NCBI GenBank assembly: GCA_032433765.1
Contig: JAVIAB010000024.1
Span: forward strand, 8,614,821 to 8,678,820
DNA length: 64,000 nt
Reading direction: 5' to 3'
Source of the DNA: Megaustenia siamemsis
Lineage: Eukaryota; Mollusca; Gastropoda; Stylommatophora; Ariophantidae
Positions 41,101 through 56,100 of the stretch are shown here, piece by piece. The notes beneath the pieces were generated by a model. That model was given only the letters and a program-made list of their open reading frames with translations, was not told where the DNA came from and made no database searches. The translations under genes and the position numbers were made by a program. Numbering within the stretch: position 1 is the first letter of the stretch; each line of letters starts with the position of its first letter.

Positions 41101-44100
41101 CCAACCTTCGTTGTGGAGATGGACAAGTCAATCTATGACAGCCTGACCATCAAAGCAAGAAACAGAGTAGAATGGCGATCCATGGCAGCCAACCTTCGTT
41201 GTGGAGATGGACAAGTCAATCTATGACAGCCTGACCATCAAAGCAAGAAACAGAGTAGAATGGCGATCCATGGCAGCCAACCTTCGTTGTGGAGATGGAC
41301 AAGTCAATCTATGACAGCCTGACCATCAAAGCAAGAAACAGAGTAGAATGGCGATCCATGGCAGCCAACCTTCGTTGTGGAGATGGACAAGTCAATCTAT
41401 GACAGCCTGACCATCAAAGCAAGAAACAGAGTAGAATGGCGATCCATGGCAGCCAACCTTCGTTGTGGAGATGGACAAGTCAATCTATGACAGCCTGACC
41501 ATCAAAGCAAGAAACAGAGTAGAATGGCGATCCATGGCAGCCAACCTTCGTTGTGGAGATGGACAAGTCAATCTATGACAGCCTGACCATCAAAGCAAGA
41601 AACAGAGTAGAATGGCGATCCATGGCAGCCAACCTTCGTTGTGGAGATGGACAAGTCAATCTATGACAGCCTGACCATCAAAGCAAGAAACAGAGTAGAA
41701 TGGCGATCCATGGCAGCCAACCTTCGTTGTGGAGATGGACAAGTCAATCTATGACAGCCTGACCATCAAAGCAAGAAACAGAGTAGAATGGCGATCCATG
41801 GCAGCCAACCTTCGTTGTGGAGATGGACAAGTCAATCTATGACAGCCTGACCATCAAAGCAAGAAACAGAGTAGAATGGCGATCCATGGCAGCCAACCTT
41901 CGTTGTGGAGATGGACAAGTCAATCTATGACAGCCTGACCATCAAAGCAAGAAACAGAGTAGAATGGCGATCCATGGCAGCCAACCTTCGTTGTGGAGAT
42001 GGACAAGTCAATCTATGACAGCCTGACCATCAAAGCAAGAAACAGAGTAGAATGGCGATCCATGGCAGCCAACCTTCGTTGTGGAGATGGACAAGTCAAT
42101 CTATGACAGCCTGACCATCAAAGCAAGAAACAGAGTAGAATGGCGATCCATGGCAGCCAACCTTCGTTGTGGAGATGGACAAGTCAATCTATGACAGCCT
42201 GACCATCAAAGCAAGAAACAGAGTAGAATGGCGATCCATGGCAGCCAACCTTCGTTGTGGAGATGGACAAGTCAATCTATGACAGCCTGACCATCAAAGC
42301 AAGAAACAGAGTAGAATGGCGATCCATGGCAGCCAACCTTCGTTGTGGAGATGGACAAGTCAATCTATGACAGCCTGACCATCAAAGCAAGAAACAGAGT
42401 AGAATGGCGATCCATGGCAGCCAACCTTCGTTGTGGAGATGGACAAGTCAATCTATGACAGCCTGACCATCAAAGCAAGAAACAGAGTAGAATGGCGATC
42501 CATGGCAGCCAACCTTCGTTGTGGAGATGGACAAGTCAATCTATGACAGCCTGACCATCAAAGCAAGAAACAGAGTAGAATGGCGATCCATGGCAGCCAA
42601 CCTTCGTTGTGGAGATGGACAAGTCAATCTATGACAGCCTGACCATCAAAGCAAGAAACAGAGTAGAATGGCGATCCATGGCAGCCAACCTTCGTTGTGG
42701 AGATGGACAAGTCAATCTATGACAGCCTGACCATCAAAGCAAGAAACAGAGTAGAATGGCGATCCATGGCAGCCAACCTTCGTTGTGGAGATGGACAAGT
42801 CAATCTATGACAGCCTGACCATCAAAGCAAGAAACAGAGTAGAATGGCGATCCATGGCAGCCAACCTTCGTTGTGGAGATGGACAAGTCAATCTATGACA
42901 GCCTGACCATCAAAGCAAGAAACAGAGTAGAATGGCGATCCATGGCAGCCAACCTTCGTTGTGGAGATGGACAAGTCAATCTATGACAGCCTGACCATCA
43001 AAGCAAGAAACAGAGTAGAATGGCGATCCATGGCAGCCAACCTTCGTTGTGGAGATGGACAAGTCAATCTATGACAGCCTGACCATCAAAGCAAGAAACA
43101 GAGTAGAATGGCGATCCATGGCAGCCAACCTTCGTTGTGGAGATGGACAAGTCAATCTATGACAGCCTGACCATCAAAGCAAGAAACAGAGTAGAATGGC
43201 GATCCATGGCAGCCAACCTTCGTTGTGGAGATGGACAAGTCAATCTATGACAGCCTGACCATCAAAGCAAGAAACAGAGTAGAATGGCGATCCATGGCAG
43301 CCAACCTTCGTTGTGGAGATGGACAAGTCAATCTATGACAGCCTGACCATCAAAGCAAGAAACAGAGTAGAATGGCGATCCATGGCAGCCAACCTTCGTT
43401 GTGGAGATGGACAAGTCAATCTATGACAGCCTGACCATCAAAGCAAGAAACAGAGTAGAATGGCGATCCATGGCAGCCAACCTTCGTTGTGGAGATGGAC
43501 AAGTCAATCTATGACAGCCTGACCATCAAAGCAAGAAACAGAGTAGAATGGCGATCCATGGCAGCCAACCTTCGTTGTGGAGATGGACAAGTCAATCTAT
43601 GACAGCCTGACCATCAAAGCAAGAAACAGAGTAGAATGGCGATCCATGGCAGCCAACCTTCGTTGTGGAGATGGACAAGTCAATCTATGACAGCCTGACC
43701 ATCAAAGCAAGAAACAGAGTAGAATGGCGATCCATGGCAGCCAACCTTCGTTGTGGAGATGGACAAGTCAATCTATGACAGCCTGACCATCAAAGCAAGA
43801 AACAGAGTAGAATGGCGATCCATGGCAGCCAACCTTCGTTGTGGAGATGGACAAGTCAATCTATGACAGCCTGACCATCAAAGCAAGAAACAGAGTAGAA
43901 TGGCGATCCATGGCAGCCAACCTTCGTTGTGGAGATGGACAAGTCAATCTATGACAGCCTGACCATCAAAGCAAGAAACAGAGTAGAATGGCGATCCATG
44001 GCAGCCAACCTTCGTTGTGGAGATGGACAAGTCAATCTATGACAGCCTGACCATCAAAGCAAGAAACAGAGTAGAATGGCGATCCATGGCAGCCAACCTT

Positions 44101-47100
44101 CGTTGTGGAGATGGACAAGTCAATCTATGACAGCCTGACCATCAAAGCAAGAAACAGAGTAGAATGGCGATCCATGGCAGCCAACCTTCGTTGTGGAGAT
44201 GGACAAGTCAATCTATGACAGCCTGACCATCAAAGCAAGAAACAGAGTAGAATGGCGATCCATGGCAGCCAACCTTCGTTGTGGAGATGGACAAGTCAAT
44301 CTATGACAGCCTGACCATCAAAGCAAGAAACAGAGTAGAATGGCGATCCATGGCAGCCAACCTTCGTTGTGGAGATGGACAAGTCAATCTATGACAGCCT
44401 GACCATCAAAGCAAGAAACAGAGTAGAATGGCGATCCATGGCAGCCAACCTTCGTTGTGGAGATGGACAAGTCAATCTATGACAGCCTGACCATCAAAGC
44501 AAGAAACAGAGTAGAATGGCGATCCATGGCAGCCAACCTTCGTTGTGGAGATGGACAAGTCAATCTATGACAGCCTGACCATCAAAGCAAGAAACAGAGT
44601 AGAATGGCGATCCATGGCAGCCAACCTTCGTTGTGGAGATGGACAAGTCAATCTATGACAGCCTGACCATCAAAGCAAGAAACAGAGTAGAATGGCGATC
44701 CATGGCAGCCAACCTTCGTTGTGGAGATGGACAAGTCAATCTATGACAGCCTGACCATCAAAGCAAGAAACAGAGTAGAATGGCGATCCATGGCAGCCAA
44801 CCTTCGTTGTGGAGATGGACAAGTCAATCTATGACAGCCTGACCATCAAAGCAAGAAACAGAGTAGAATGGCGATCCATGGCAGCCAACCTTCGTTGTGG
44901 AGATGGACAAGTCAATCTATGACAGCCTGACCATCAAAGCAAGAAACAGAGTAGAATGGCGATCCATGGCAGCCAACCTTCGTTGTGGAGATGGACAAGT
45001 CAATCTATGACAGCCTGACCATCAAAGCAAGAAACAGAGTAGAATGGCGATCCATGGCAGCCAACCTTCGTTGTGGAGATGGACAAGTCAATCTATGACA
45101 GCCTGACCATCAAAGCAAGAAACAGAGTAGAATGGCGATCCATGGCAGCCAACCTTCGTTGTGGAGATGGACAAGTCAATCTATGACAGCCTGACCATCA
45201 AAGCAAGAAACAGAGTAGAATGGCGATCCATGGCAGCCAACCTTCGTTGTGGAGATGGACAAGTCAATCTATGACAGCCTGACCATCAAAGCAAGAAACA
45301 GAGTAGAATGGCGATCCATGGCAGCCAACCTTCGTTGTGGAGATGGACAAGTCAATCTATGACAGCCTGACCATCAAAGCAAGAAACAGAGTAGAATGGC
45401 GATCCATGGCAGCCAACCTTCGTTGTGGAGATGGACAAGTCAATCTATGACAGCCTGACCATCAAAGCAAGAAACAGAGTAGAATGGCGATCCATGGCAG
45501 CCAACCTTCGTTGTGGAGATGGACAAGTCAATCTATGACAGCCTGACCATCAAAGCAAGAAACAGAGTAGAATGGCGATCCATGGCAGCCAACCTTCGTT
45601 GTGGAGATGGACAAGTCAATCTATGACAGCCTGACCATCAAAGCAAGAAACAGAGTAGAATGGCGATCCATGGCAGCCAACCTTCGTTGTGGAGATGGAC
45701 AAGTCAATCTATGACAGCCTGACCATCAAAGCAAGAAACAGAGTAGAATGGCGATCCATGGCAGCCAACCTTCGTTGTGGAGATGGACAAGTCAATCTAT
45801 GACAGCCTGACCATCAAAGCAAGAAACAGAGTAGAATGGCGATCCATGGCAGCCAACCTTCGTTGTGGAGATGGACAAGTCAATCTATGACAGCCTGACC
45901 ATCAAAGCAAGAAACAGAGTAGAATGGCGATCCATGGCAGCCAACCTTCGTTGTGGAGATGGACAAGTCAATCTATGACAGCCTGACCATCAAAGCAAGA
46001 AACAGAGTAGAATGGCGATCCATGGCAGCCAACCTTCGTTGTGGAGATGGACAAGTCAATCTATGACAGCCTGACCATCAAAGCAAGAAACAGAGTAGAA
46101 TGGCGATCCATGGCAGCCAACCTTCGTTGTGGAGATGGACAAGTCAATCTATGACAGCCTGACCATCAAAGCAAGAAACAGAGTAGAATGGCGATCCATG
46201 GCAGCCAACCTTCGTTGTGGAGATGGACAAGTCAATCTATGACAGCCTGACCATCAAAGCAAGAAACAGAGTAGAATGGCGATCCATGGCAGCCAACCTT
46301 CGTTGTGGAGATGGACAAGTCAATCTATGACAGCCTGACCATCAAAGCAAGAAACAGAGTAGAATGGCGATCCATGGCAGCCAACCTTCGTTGTGGAGAT
46401 GGACAAGTCAATCTATGACAGCCTGACCATCAAAGCAAGAAACAGAGTAGAATGGCGATCCATGGCAGCCAACCTTCGTTGTGGAGATGGACAAGTCAAT
46501 CTATGACAGCCTGACCATCAAAGCAAGAAACAGAGTAGAATGGCGATCCATGGCAGCCAACCTTCGTTGTGGAGATGGACAAGTCAATCTATGACAGCCT
46601 GACCATCAAAGCAAGAAACAGAGTAGAATGGCGATCCATGGCAGCCAACCTTCGTTGTGGAGATGGACAAGTCAATCTATGACAGCCTGACCATCAAAGC
46701 AAGAAACAGAGTAGAATGGCGATCCATGGCAGCCAACCTTCGTTGTGGAGATGGACAAGTCAATCTATGACAGCCTGACCATCAAAGCAAGAAACAGAGT
46801 AGAATGGCGATCCATGGCAGCCAACCTTCGTTGTGGAGATGGACAAGTCAATCTATGACAGCCTGACCATCAAAGCAAGAAACAGAGTAGAATGGCGATC
46901 CATGGCAGCCAACCTTCGTTGTGGAGATGGACAAGTCAATCTATGACAGCCTGACCATCAAAGCAAGAAACAGAGTAGAATGGCGATCCATGGCAGCCAA
47001 CCTTCGTTGTGGAGATGGACAAGTCAATCTATGACAGCCTGACCATCAAAGCAAGAAACAGAGTAGAATGGCGATCCATGGCAGCCAACCTTCGTTGTGG

Positions 47101-50100
47101 AGATGGACAAGTCAATCTATGACAGCCTGACCATCAAAGCAAGAAACAGAGTAGAATGGCGATCCATGGCAGCCAACCTTCGTTGTGGAGATGGACAAGT
47201 CAATCTATGACAGCCTGACCATCAAAGCAAGAAACAGAGTAGAATGGCGATCCATGGCAGCCAACCTTCGTTGTGGAGATGGACAAGTCAATCTATGACA
47301 GCCTGACCATCAAAGCAAGAAACAGAGTAGAATGGCGATCCATGGCAGCCAACCTTCGTTGTGGAGATGGACAAGTCAATCTATGACAGCCTGACCATCA
47401 AAGCAAGAAACAGAGTAGAATGGCGATCCATGGCAGCCAACCTTCGTTGTGGAGATGGACAAGTCAATCTATGACAGCCTGACCATCAAAGCAAGAAACA
47501 GAGTAGAATGGCGATCCATGGCAGCCAACCTTCGTTGTGGAGATGGACAAGTCAATCTATGACAGCCTGACCATCAAAGCAAGAAACAGAGTAGAATGGC
47601 GATCCATGGCAGCCAACCTTCGTTGTGGAGATGGACAAGTCAATCTATGACAGCCTGACCATCAAAGCAAGAAACAGAGTAGAATGGCGATCCATGGCAG
47701 CCAACCTTCGTTGTGGAGATGGACAAGTCAATCTATGACAGCCTGACCATCAAAGCAAGAAACAGAGTAGAATGGCGATCCATGGCAGCCAACCTTCGTT
47801 GTGGAGATGGACAAGTCAATCTATGACAGCCTGACCATCAAAGCAAGAAACAGAGTAGAATGGCGATCCATGGCAGCCAACCTTCGTTGTGGAGATGGAC
47901 AAGTCAATCTATGACAGCCTGACCATCAAAGCAAGAAACAGAGTAGAATGGCGATCCATGGCAGCCAACCTTCGTTGTGGAGATGGACAAGTCAATCTAT
48001 GACAGCCTGACCATCAAAGCAAGAAACAGAGTAGAATGGCGATCCATGGCAGCCAACCTTCGTTGTGGAGATGGACAAGTCAATCTATGACAGCCTGACC
48101 ATCAAAGCAAGAAACAGAGTAGAATGGCGATCCATGGCAGCCAACCTTCGTTGTGGAGATGGACAAGTCAATCTATGACAGCCTGACCATCAAAGCAAGA
48201 AACAGAGTAGAATGGCGATCCATGGCAGCCAACCTTCGTTGTGGAGATGGACAAGTCAATCTATGACAGCCTGACCATCAAAGCAAGAAACAGAGTAGAA
48301 TGGCGATCCATGGCAGCCAACCTTCGTTGTGGAGATGGACAAGTCAATCTATGACAGCCTGACCATCAAAGCAAGAAACAGAGTAGAATGGCGATCCATG
48401 GCAGCCAACCTTCGTTGTGGAGATGGACAAGTCAATCTATGACAGCCTGACCATCAAAGCAAGAAACAGAGTAGAATGGCGATCCATGGCAGCCAACCTT
48501 CGTTGTGGAGATGGACAAGTCAATCTATGACAGCCTGACCATCAAAGCAAGAAACAGAGTAGAATGGCGATCCATGGCAGCCAACCTTCGTTGTGGAGAT
48601 GGACAAGTCAATCTATGACAGCCTGACCATCAAAGCAAGAAACAGAGTAGAATGGCGATCCATGGCAGCCAACCTTCGTTGTGGAGATGGACAAGTCAAT
48701 CTATGACAGCCTGACCATCAAAGCAAGAAACAGAGTAGAATGGCGATCCATGGCAGCCAACCTTCGTTGTGGAGATGGACAAGTCAATCTATGACAGCCT
48801 GACCATCAAAGCAAGAAACAGAGTAGAATGGCGATCCATGGCAGCCAACCTTCGTTGTGGAGATGGACAAGTCAATCTATGACAGCCTGACCATCAAAGC
48901 AAGAAACAGAGTAGAATGGCGATCCATGGCAGCCAACCTTCGTTGTGGAGATGGACAAGTCAATCTATGACAGCCTGACCATCAAAGCAAGAAACAGAGT
49001 AGAATGGCGATCCATGGCAGCCAACCTTCGTTGTGGAGATGGACAAGTCAATCTATGACAGCCTGACCATCAAAGCAAGAAACAGAGTAGAATGGCGATC
49101 CATGGCAGCCAACCTTCGTTGTGGAGATGGACAAGTCAATCTATGACAGCCTGACCATCAAAGCAAGAAACAGAGTAGAATGGCGATCCATGGCAGCCAA
49201 CCTTCGTTGTGGAGATGGACAAGTCAATCTATGACAGCCTGACCATCAAAGCAAGAAACAGAGTAGAATGGCGATCCATGGCAGCCAACCTTCGTTGTGG
49301 AGATGGACAAGTCAATCTATGACAGCCTGACCATCAAAGCAAGAAACAGAGTAGAATGGCGATCCATGGCAGCCAACCTTCGTTGTGGAGATGGACAAGT
49401 CAATCTATGACAGCCTGACCATCAAAGCAAGAAACAGAGTAGAATGGCGATCCATGGCAGCCAACCTTCGTTGTGGAGATGGACAAGTCAATCTATGACA
49501 GCCTGACCATCAAAGCAAGAAACAGAGTAGAATGGCGATCCATGGCAGCCAACCTTCGTTGTGGAGATGGACAAGTCAATCTATGACAGCCTGACCATCA
49601 AAGCAAGAAACAGAGTAGAATGGCGATCCATGGCAGCCAACCTTCGTTGTGGAGATGGACAAGTCAATCTATGACAGCCTGACCATCAAAGCAAGAAACA
49701 GAGTAGAATGGCGATCCATGGCAGCCAACCTTCGTTGTGGAGATGGACAAGTCAATCTATGACAGCCTGACCATCAAAGCAAGAAACAGAGTAGAATGGC
49801 GATCCATGGCAGCCAACCTTCGTTGTGGAGATGGACAAGTCAATCTATGACAGCCTGACCATCAAAGCAAGAAACAGAGTAGAATGGCGATCCATGGCAG
49901 CCAACCTTCGTTGTGGAGATGGACAAGTCAATCTATGACAGCCTGACCATCAAAGCAAGAAACAGAGTAGAATGGCGATCCATGGCAGCCAACCTTCGTT
50001 GTGGAGATGGACAAGTCAATCTATGACAGCCTGACCATCAAAGCAAGAAACAGAGTAGAATGGCGATCCATGGCAGCCAACCTTCGTTGTGGAGATGGAC

Positions 50101-53100
50101 AAGTCAATCTATGACAGCCTGACCATCAAAGCAAGAAACAGAGTAGAATGGCGATCCATGGCAGCCAACCTTCGTTGTGGAGATGGACAAGTCAATCTAT
50201 GACAGCCTGACCATCAAAGCAAGAAACAGAGTAGAATGGCGATCCATGGCAGCCAACCTTCGTTGTGGAGATGGACAAGTCAATCTATGACAGCCTGACC
50301 ATCAAAGCAAGAAACAGAGTAGAATGGCGATCCATGGCAGCCAACCTTCGTTGTGGAGATGGACAAGTCAATCTATGACAGCCTGACCATCAAAGCAAGA
50401 AACAGAGTAGAATGGCGATCCATGGCAGCCAACCTTCGTTGTGGAGATGGACAAGTCAATCTATGACAGCCTGACCATCAAAGCAAGAAACAGAGTAGAA
50501 TGGCGATCCATGGCAGCCAACCTTCGTTGTGGAGATGGACAAGTCAATCTATGACAGCCTGACCATCAAAGCAAGAAACAGAGTAGAATGGCGATCCATG
50601 GCAGCCAACCTTCGTTGTGGAGATGGACAAGTCAATCTATGACAGCCTGACCATCAAAGCAAGAAACAGAGTAGAATGGCGATCCATGGCAGCCAACCTT
50701 CGTTGTGGAGATGGACAAGTCAATCTATGACAGCCTGACCATCAAAGCAAGAAACAGAGTAGAATGGCGATCCATGGCAGCCAACCTTCGTTGTGGAGAT
50801 GGACAAGTCAATCTATGACAGCCTGACCATCAAAGCAAGAAACAGAGTAGAATGGCGATCCATGGCAGCCAACCTTCGTTGTGGAGATGGACAAGTCAAT
50901 CTATGACAGCCTGACCATCAAAGCAAGAAACAGAGTAGAATGGCGATCCATGGCAGCCAACCTTCGTTGTGGAGATGGACAAGTCAATCTATGACAGCCT
51001 GACCATCAAAGCAAGAAACAGAGTAGAATGGCGATCCATGGCAGCCAACCTTCGTTGTGGAGATGGACAAGTCAATCTATGACAGCCTGACCATCAAAGC
51101 AAGAAACAGAGTAGAATGGCGATCCATGGCAGCCAACCTTCGTTGTGGAGATGGACAAGTCAATCTATGACAGCCTGACCATCAAAGCAAGAAACAGAGT
51201 AGAATGGCGATCCATGGCAGCCAACCTTCGTTGTGGAGATGGACAAGTCAATCTATGACAGCCTGACCATCAAAGCAAGAAACAGAGTAGAATGGCGATC
51301 CATGGCAGCCAACCTTCGTTGTGGAGATGGACAAGTCAATCTATGACAGCCTGACCATCAAAGCAAGAAACAGAGTAGAATGGCGATCCATGGCAGCCAA
51401 CCTTCGTTGTGGAGATGGACAAGTCAATCTATGACAGCCTGACCATCAAAGCAAGAAACAGAGTAGAATGGCGATCCATGGCAGCCAACCTTCGTTGTGG
51501 AGATGGACAAGTCAATCTATGACAGCCTGACCATCAAAGCAAGAAACAGAGTAGAATGGCGATCCATGGCAGCCAACCTTCGTTGTGGAGATGGACAAGT
51601 CAATCTATGACAGCCTGACCATCAAAGCAAGAAACAGAGTAGAATGGCGATCCATGGCAGCCAACCTTCGTTGTGGAGATGGACAAGTCAATCTATGACA
51701 GCCTGACCATCAAAGCAAGAAACAGAGTAGAATGGCGATCCATGGCAGCCAACCTTCGTTGTGGAGATGGACAAGTCAATCTATGACAGCCTGACCATCA
51801 AAGCAAGAAACAGAGTAGAATGGCGATCCATGGCAGCCAACCTTCGTTGTGGAGATGGACAAGTCAATCTATGACAGCCTGACCATCAAAGCAAGAAACA
51901 GAGTAGAATGGCGATCCATGGCAGCCAACCTTCGTTGTGGAGATGGACAAGTCAATCTATGACAGCCTGACCATCAAAGCAAGAAACAGAGTAGAATGGC
52001 GATCCATGGCAGCCAACCTTCGTTGTGGAGATGGACAAGTCAATCTATGACAGCCTGACCATCAAAGCAAGAAACAGAGTAGAATGGCGATCCATGGCAG
52101 CCAACCTTCGTTGTGGAGATGGACAAGTCAATCTATGACAGCCTGACCATCAAAGCAAGAAACAGAGTAGAATGGCGATCCATGGCAGCCAACCTTCGTT
52201 GTGGAGATGGACAAGTCAATCTATGACAGCCTGACCATCAAAGCAAGAAACAGAGTAGAATGGCGATCCATGGCAGCCAACCTTCGTTGTGGAGATGGAC
52301 AAGTCAATCTATGACAGCCTGACCATCAAAGCAAGAAACAGAGTAGAATGGCGATCCATGGCAGCCAACCTTCGTTGTGGAGATGGACAAGTCAATCTAT
52401 GACAGCCTGACCATCAAAGCAAGAAACAGAGTAGAATGGCGATCCATGGCAGCCAACCTTCGTTGTGGAGATGGACAAGTCAATCTATGACAGCCTGACC
52501 ATCAAAGCAAGAAACAGAGTAGAATGGCGATCCATGGCAGCCAACCTTCGTTGTGGAGATGGACAAGTCAATCTATGACAGCCTGACCATCAAAGCAAGA
52601 AACAGAGTAGAATGGCGATCCATGGCAGCCAACCTTCGTTGTGGAGATGGACAAGTCAATCTATGACAGCCTGACCATCAAAGCAAGAAACAGAGTAGAA
52701 TGGCGATCCATGGCAGCCAACCTTCGTTGTGGAGATGGACAAGTCAATCTATGACAGCCTGACCATCAAAGCAAGAAACAGAGTAGAATGGCGATCCATG
52801 GCAGCCAACCTTCGTTGTGGAGATGGACAAGTCAATCTATGACAGCCTGACCATCAAAGCAAGAAACAGAGTAGAATGGCGATCCATGGCAGCCAACCTT
52901 CGTTGTGGAGATGGACAAGTCAATCTATGACAGCCTGACCATCAAAGCAAGAAACAGAGTAGAATGGCGATCCATGGCAGCCAACCTTCGTTGTGGAGAT
53001 GGACAAGTCAATCTATGACAGCCTGACCATCAAAGCAAGAAACAGAGTAGAATGGCGATCCATGGCAGCCAACCTTCGTTGTGGAGATGGACAAGTCAAT

Positions 53101-56100
53101 CTATGACAGCCTGACCATCAAAGCAAGAAACAGAGTAGAATGGCGATCCATGGCAGCCAACCTTCGTTGTGGAGATGGACAAGTCAATCTATGACAGCCT
53201 GACCATCAAAGCAAGAAACAGAGTAGAATGGCGATCCATGGCAGCCAACCTTCGTTGTGGAGATGGACAAGTCAATCTATGACAGCCTGACCATCAAAGC
53301 AAGAAACAGAGTAGAATGGCGATCCATGGCAGCCAACCTTCGTTGTGGAGATGGACAAGTCAATCTATGACAGCCTGACCATCAAAGCAAGAAACAGAGT
53401 AGAATGGCGATCCATGGCAGCCAACCTTCGTTGTGGAGATGGACAAGTCAATCTATGACAGCCTGACCATCAAAGCAAGAAACAGAGTAGAATGGCGATC
53501 CATGGCAGCCAACCTTCGTTGTGGAGATGGACAAGTCAATCTATGACAGCCTGACCATCAAAGCAAGAAACAGAGTAGAATGGCGATCCATGGCAGCCAA
53601 CCTTCGTTGTGGAGATGGACAAGTCAATCTATGACAGCCTGACCATCAAAGCAAGAAACAGAGTAGAATGGCGATCCATGGCAGCCAACCTTCGTTGTGG
53701 AGATGGACAAGTCAATCTATGACAGCCTGACCATCAAAGCAAGAAACAGAGTAGAATGGCGATCCATGGCAGCCAACCTTCGTTGTGGAGATGGACAAGT
53801 CAATCTATGACAGCCTGACCATCAAAGCAAGAAACAGAGTAGAATGGCGATCCATGGCAGCCAACCTTCGTTGTGGAGATGGACAAGTCAATCTATGACA
53901 GCCTGACCATCAAAGCAAGAAACAGAGTAGAATGGCGATCCATGGCAGCCAACCTTCGTTGTGGAGATGGACAAGTCAATCTATGACAGCCTGACCATCA
54001 AAGCAAGAAACAGAGTAGAATGGCGATCCATGGCAGCCAACCTTCGTTGTGGAGATGGACAAGTCAATCTATGACAGCCTGACCATCAAAGCAAGAAACA
54101 GAGTAGAATGGCGATCCATGGCAGCCAACCTTCGTTGTGGAGATGGACAAGTCAATCTATGACAGCCTGACCATCAAAGCAAGAAACAGAGTAGAATGGC
54201 GATCCATGGCAGCCAACCTTCGTTGTGGAGATGGACAAGTCAATCTATGACAGCCTGACCATCAAAGCAAGAAACAGAGTAGAATGGCGATCCATGGCAG
54301 CCAACCTTCGTTGTGGAGATGGACAAGTCAATCTATGACAGCCTGACCATCAAAGCAAGAAACAGAGTAGAATGGCGATCCATGGCAGCCAACCTTCGTT
54401 GTGGAGATGGACAAGTCAATCTATGACAGCCTGACCATCAAAGCAAGAAACAGAGTAGAATGGCGATCCATGGCAGCCAACCTTCGTTGTGGAGATGGAC
54501 AAGTCAATCTATGACAGCCTGACCATCAAAGCAAGAAACAGAGTAGAATGGCGATCCATGGCAGCCAACCTTCGTTGTGGAGATGGACAAGTCAATCTAT
54601 GACAGCCTGACCATCAAAGCAAGAAACAGAGTAGAATGGCGATCCATGGCAGCCAACCTTCGTTGTGGAGATGGACAAGTCAATCTATGACAGCCTGACC
54701 ATCAAAGCAAGAAACAGAGTAGAATGGCGATCCATGGCAGCCAACCTTCGTTGTGGAGATGGACAAGTCAATCTATGACAGCCTGACCATCAAAGCAAGA
54801 AACAGAGTAGAATGGCGATCCATGGCAGCCAACCTTCGTTGTGGAGATGGACAAGTCAATCTATGACAGCCTGACCATCAAAGCAAGAAACAGAGTAGAA
54901 TGGCGATCCATGGCAGCCAACCTTCGTTGTGGAGATGGACAAGTCAATCTATGACAGCCTGACCATCAAAGCAAGAAACAGAGTAGAATGGCGATCCATG
55001 GCAGCCAACCTTCGTTGTGGAGATGGACAAGTCAATCTATGACAGCCTGACCATCAAAGCAAGAAACAGAGTAGAATGGCGATCCATGGCAGCCAACCTT
55101 CGTTGTGGAGATGGACAAGTCAATCTATGACAGCCTGACCATCAAAGCAAGAAACAGAGTAGAATGGCGATCCATGGCAGCCAACCTTCGTTGTGGAGAT
55201 GGACAAGTCAATCTATGACAGCCTGACCATCAAAGCAAGAAACAGAGTAGAATGGCGATCCATGGCAGCCAACCTTCGTTGTGGAGATGGACAAGTCAAT
55301 CTATGACAGCCTGACCATCAAAGCAAGAAACAGAGTAGAATGGCGATCCATGGCAGCCAACCTTCGTTGTGGAGATGGACAAGTCAATCTATGACAGCCT
55401 GACCATCAAAGCAAGAAACAGAGTAGAATGGCGATCCATGGCAGCCAACCTTCGTTGTGGAGATGGACAAGTCAATCTATGACAGCCTGACCATCAAAGC
55501 AAGAAACAGAGTAGAATGGCGATCCATGGCAGCCAACCTTCGTTGTGGAGATGGACAAGTCAATCTATGACAGCCTGACCATCAAAGCAAGAAACAGAGT
55601 AGAATGGCGATCCATGGCAGCCAACCTTCGTTGTGGAGATGGACAAGTCAATCTATGACAGCCTGACCATCAAAGCAAGAAACAGAGTAGAATGGCGATC
55701 CATGGCAGCCAACCTTCGTTGTGGAGATGGACAAGTCAATCTATGACAGCCTGACCATCAAAGCAAGAAACAGAGTAGAATGGCGATCCATGGCAGCCAA
55801 CCTTCGTTGTGGAGATGGACAAGTCAATCTATGACAGCCTGACCATCAAAGCAAGAAACAGAGTAGAATGGCGATCCATGGCAGCCAACCTTCGTTGTGG
55901 AGATGGACAAGTCAATCTATGACAGCCTGACCATCAAAGCAAGAAACAGAGTAGAATGGCGATCCATGGCAGCCAACCTTCGTTGTGGAGATGGACAAGT
56001 CAATCTATGACAGCCTGACCATCAAAGCAAGAAACAGAGTAGAATGGCGATCCATGGCAGCCAACCTTCGTTGTGGAGATGGACAAGTCAATCTATGACA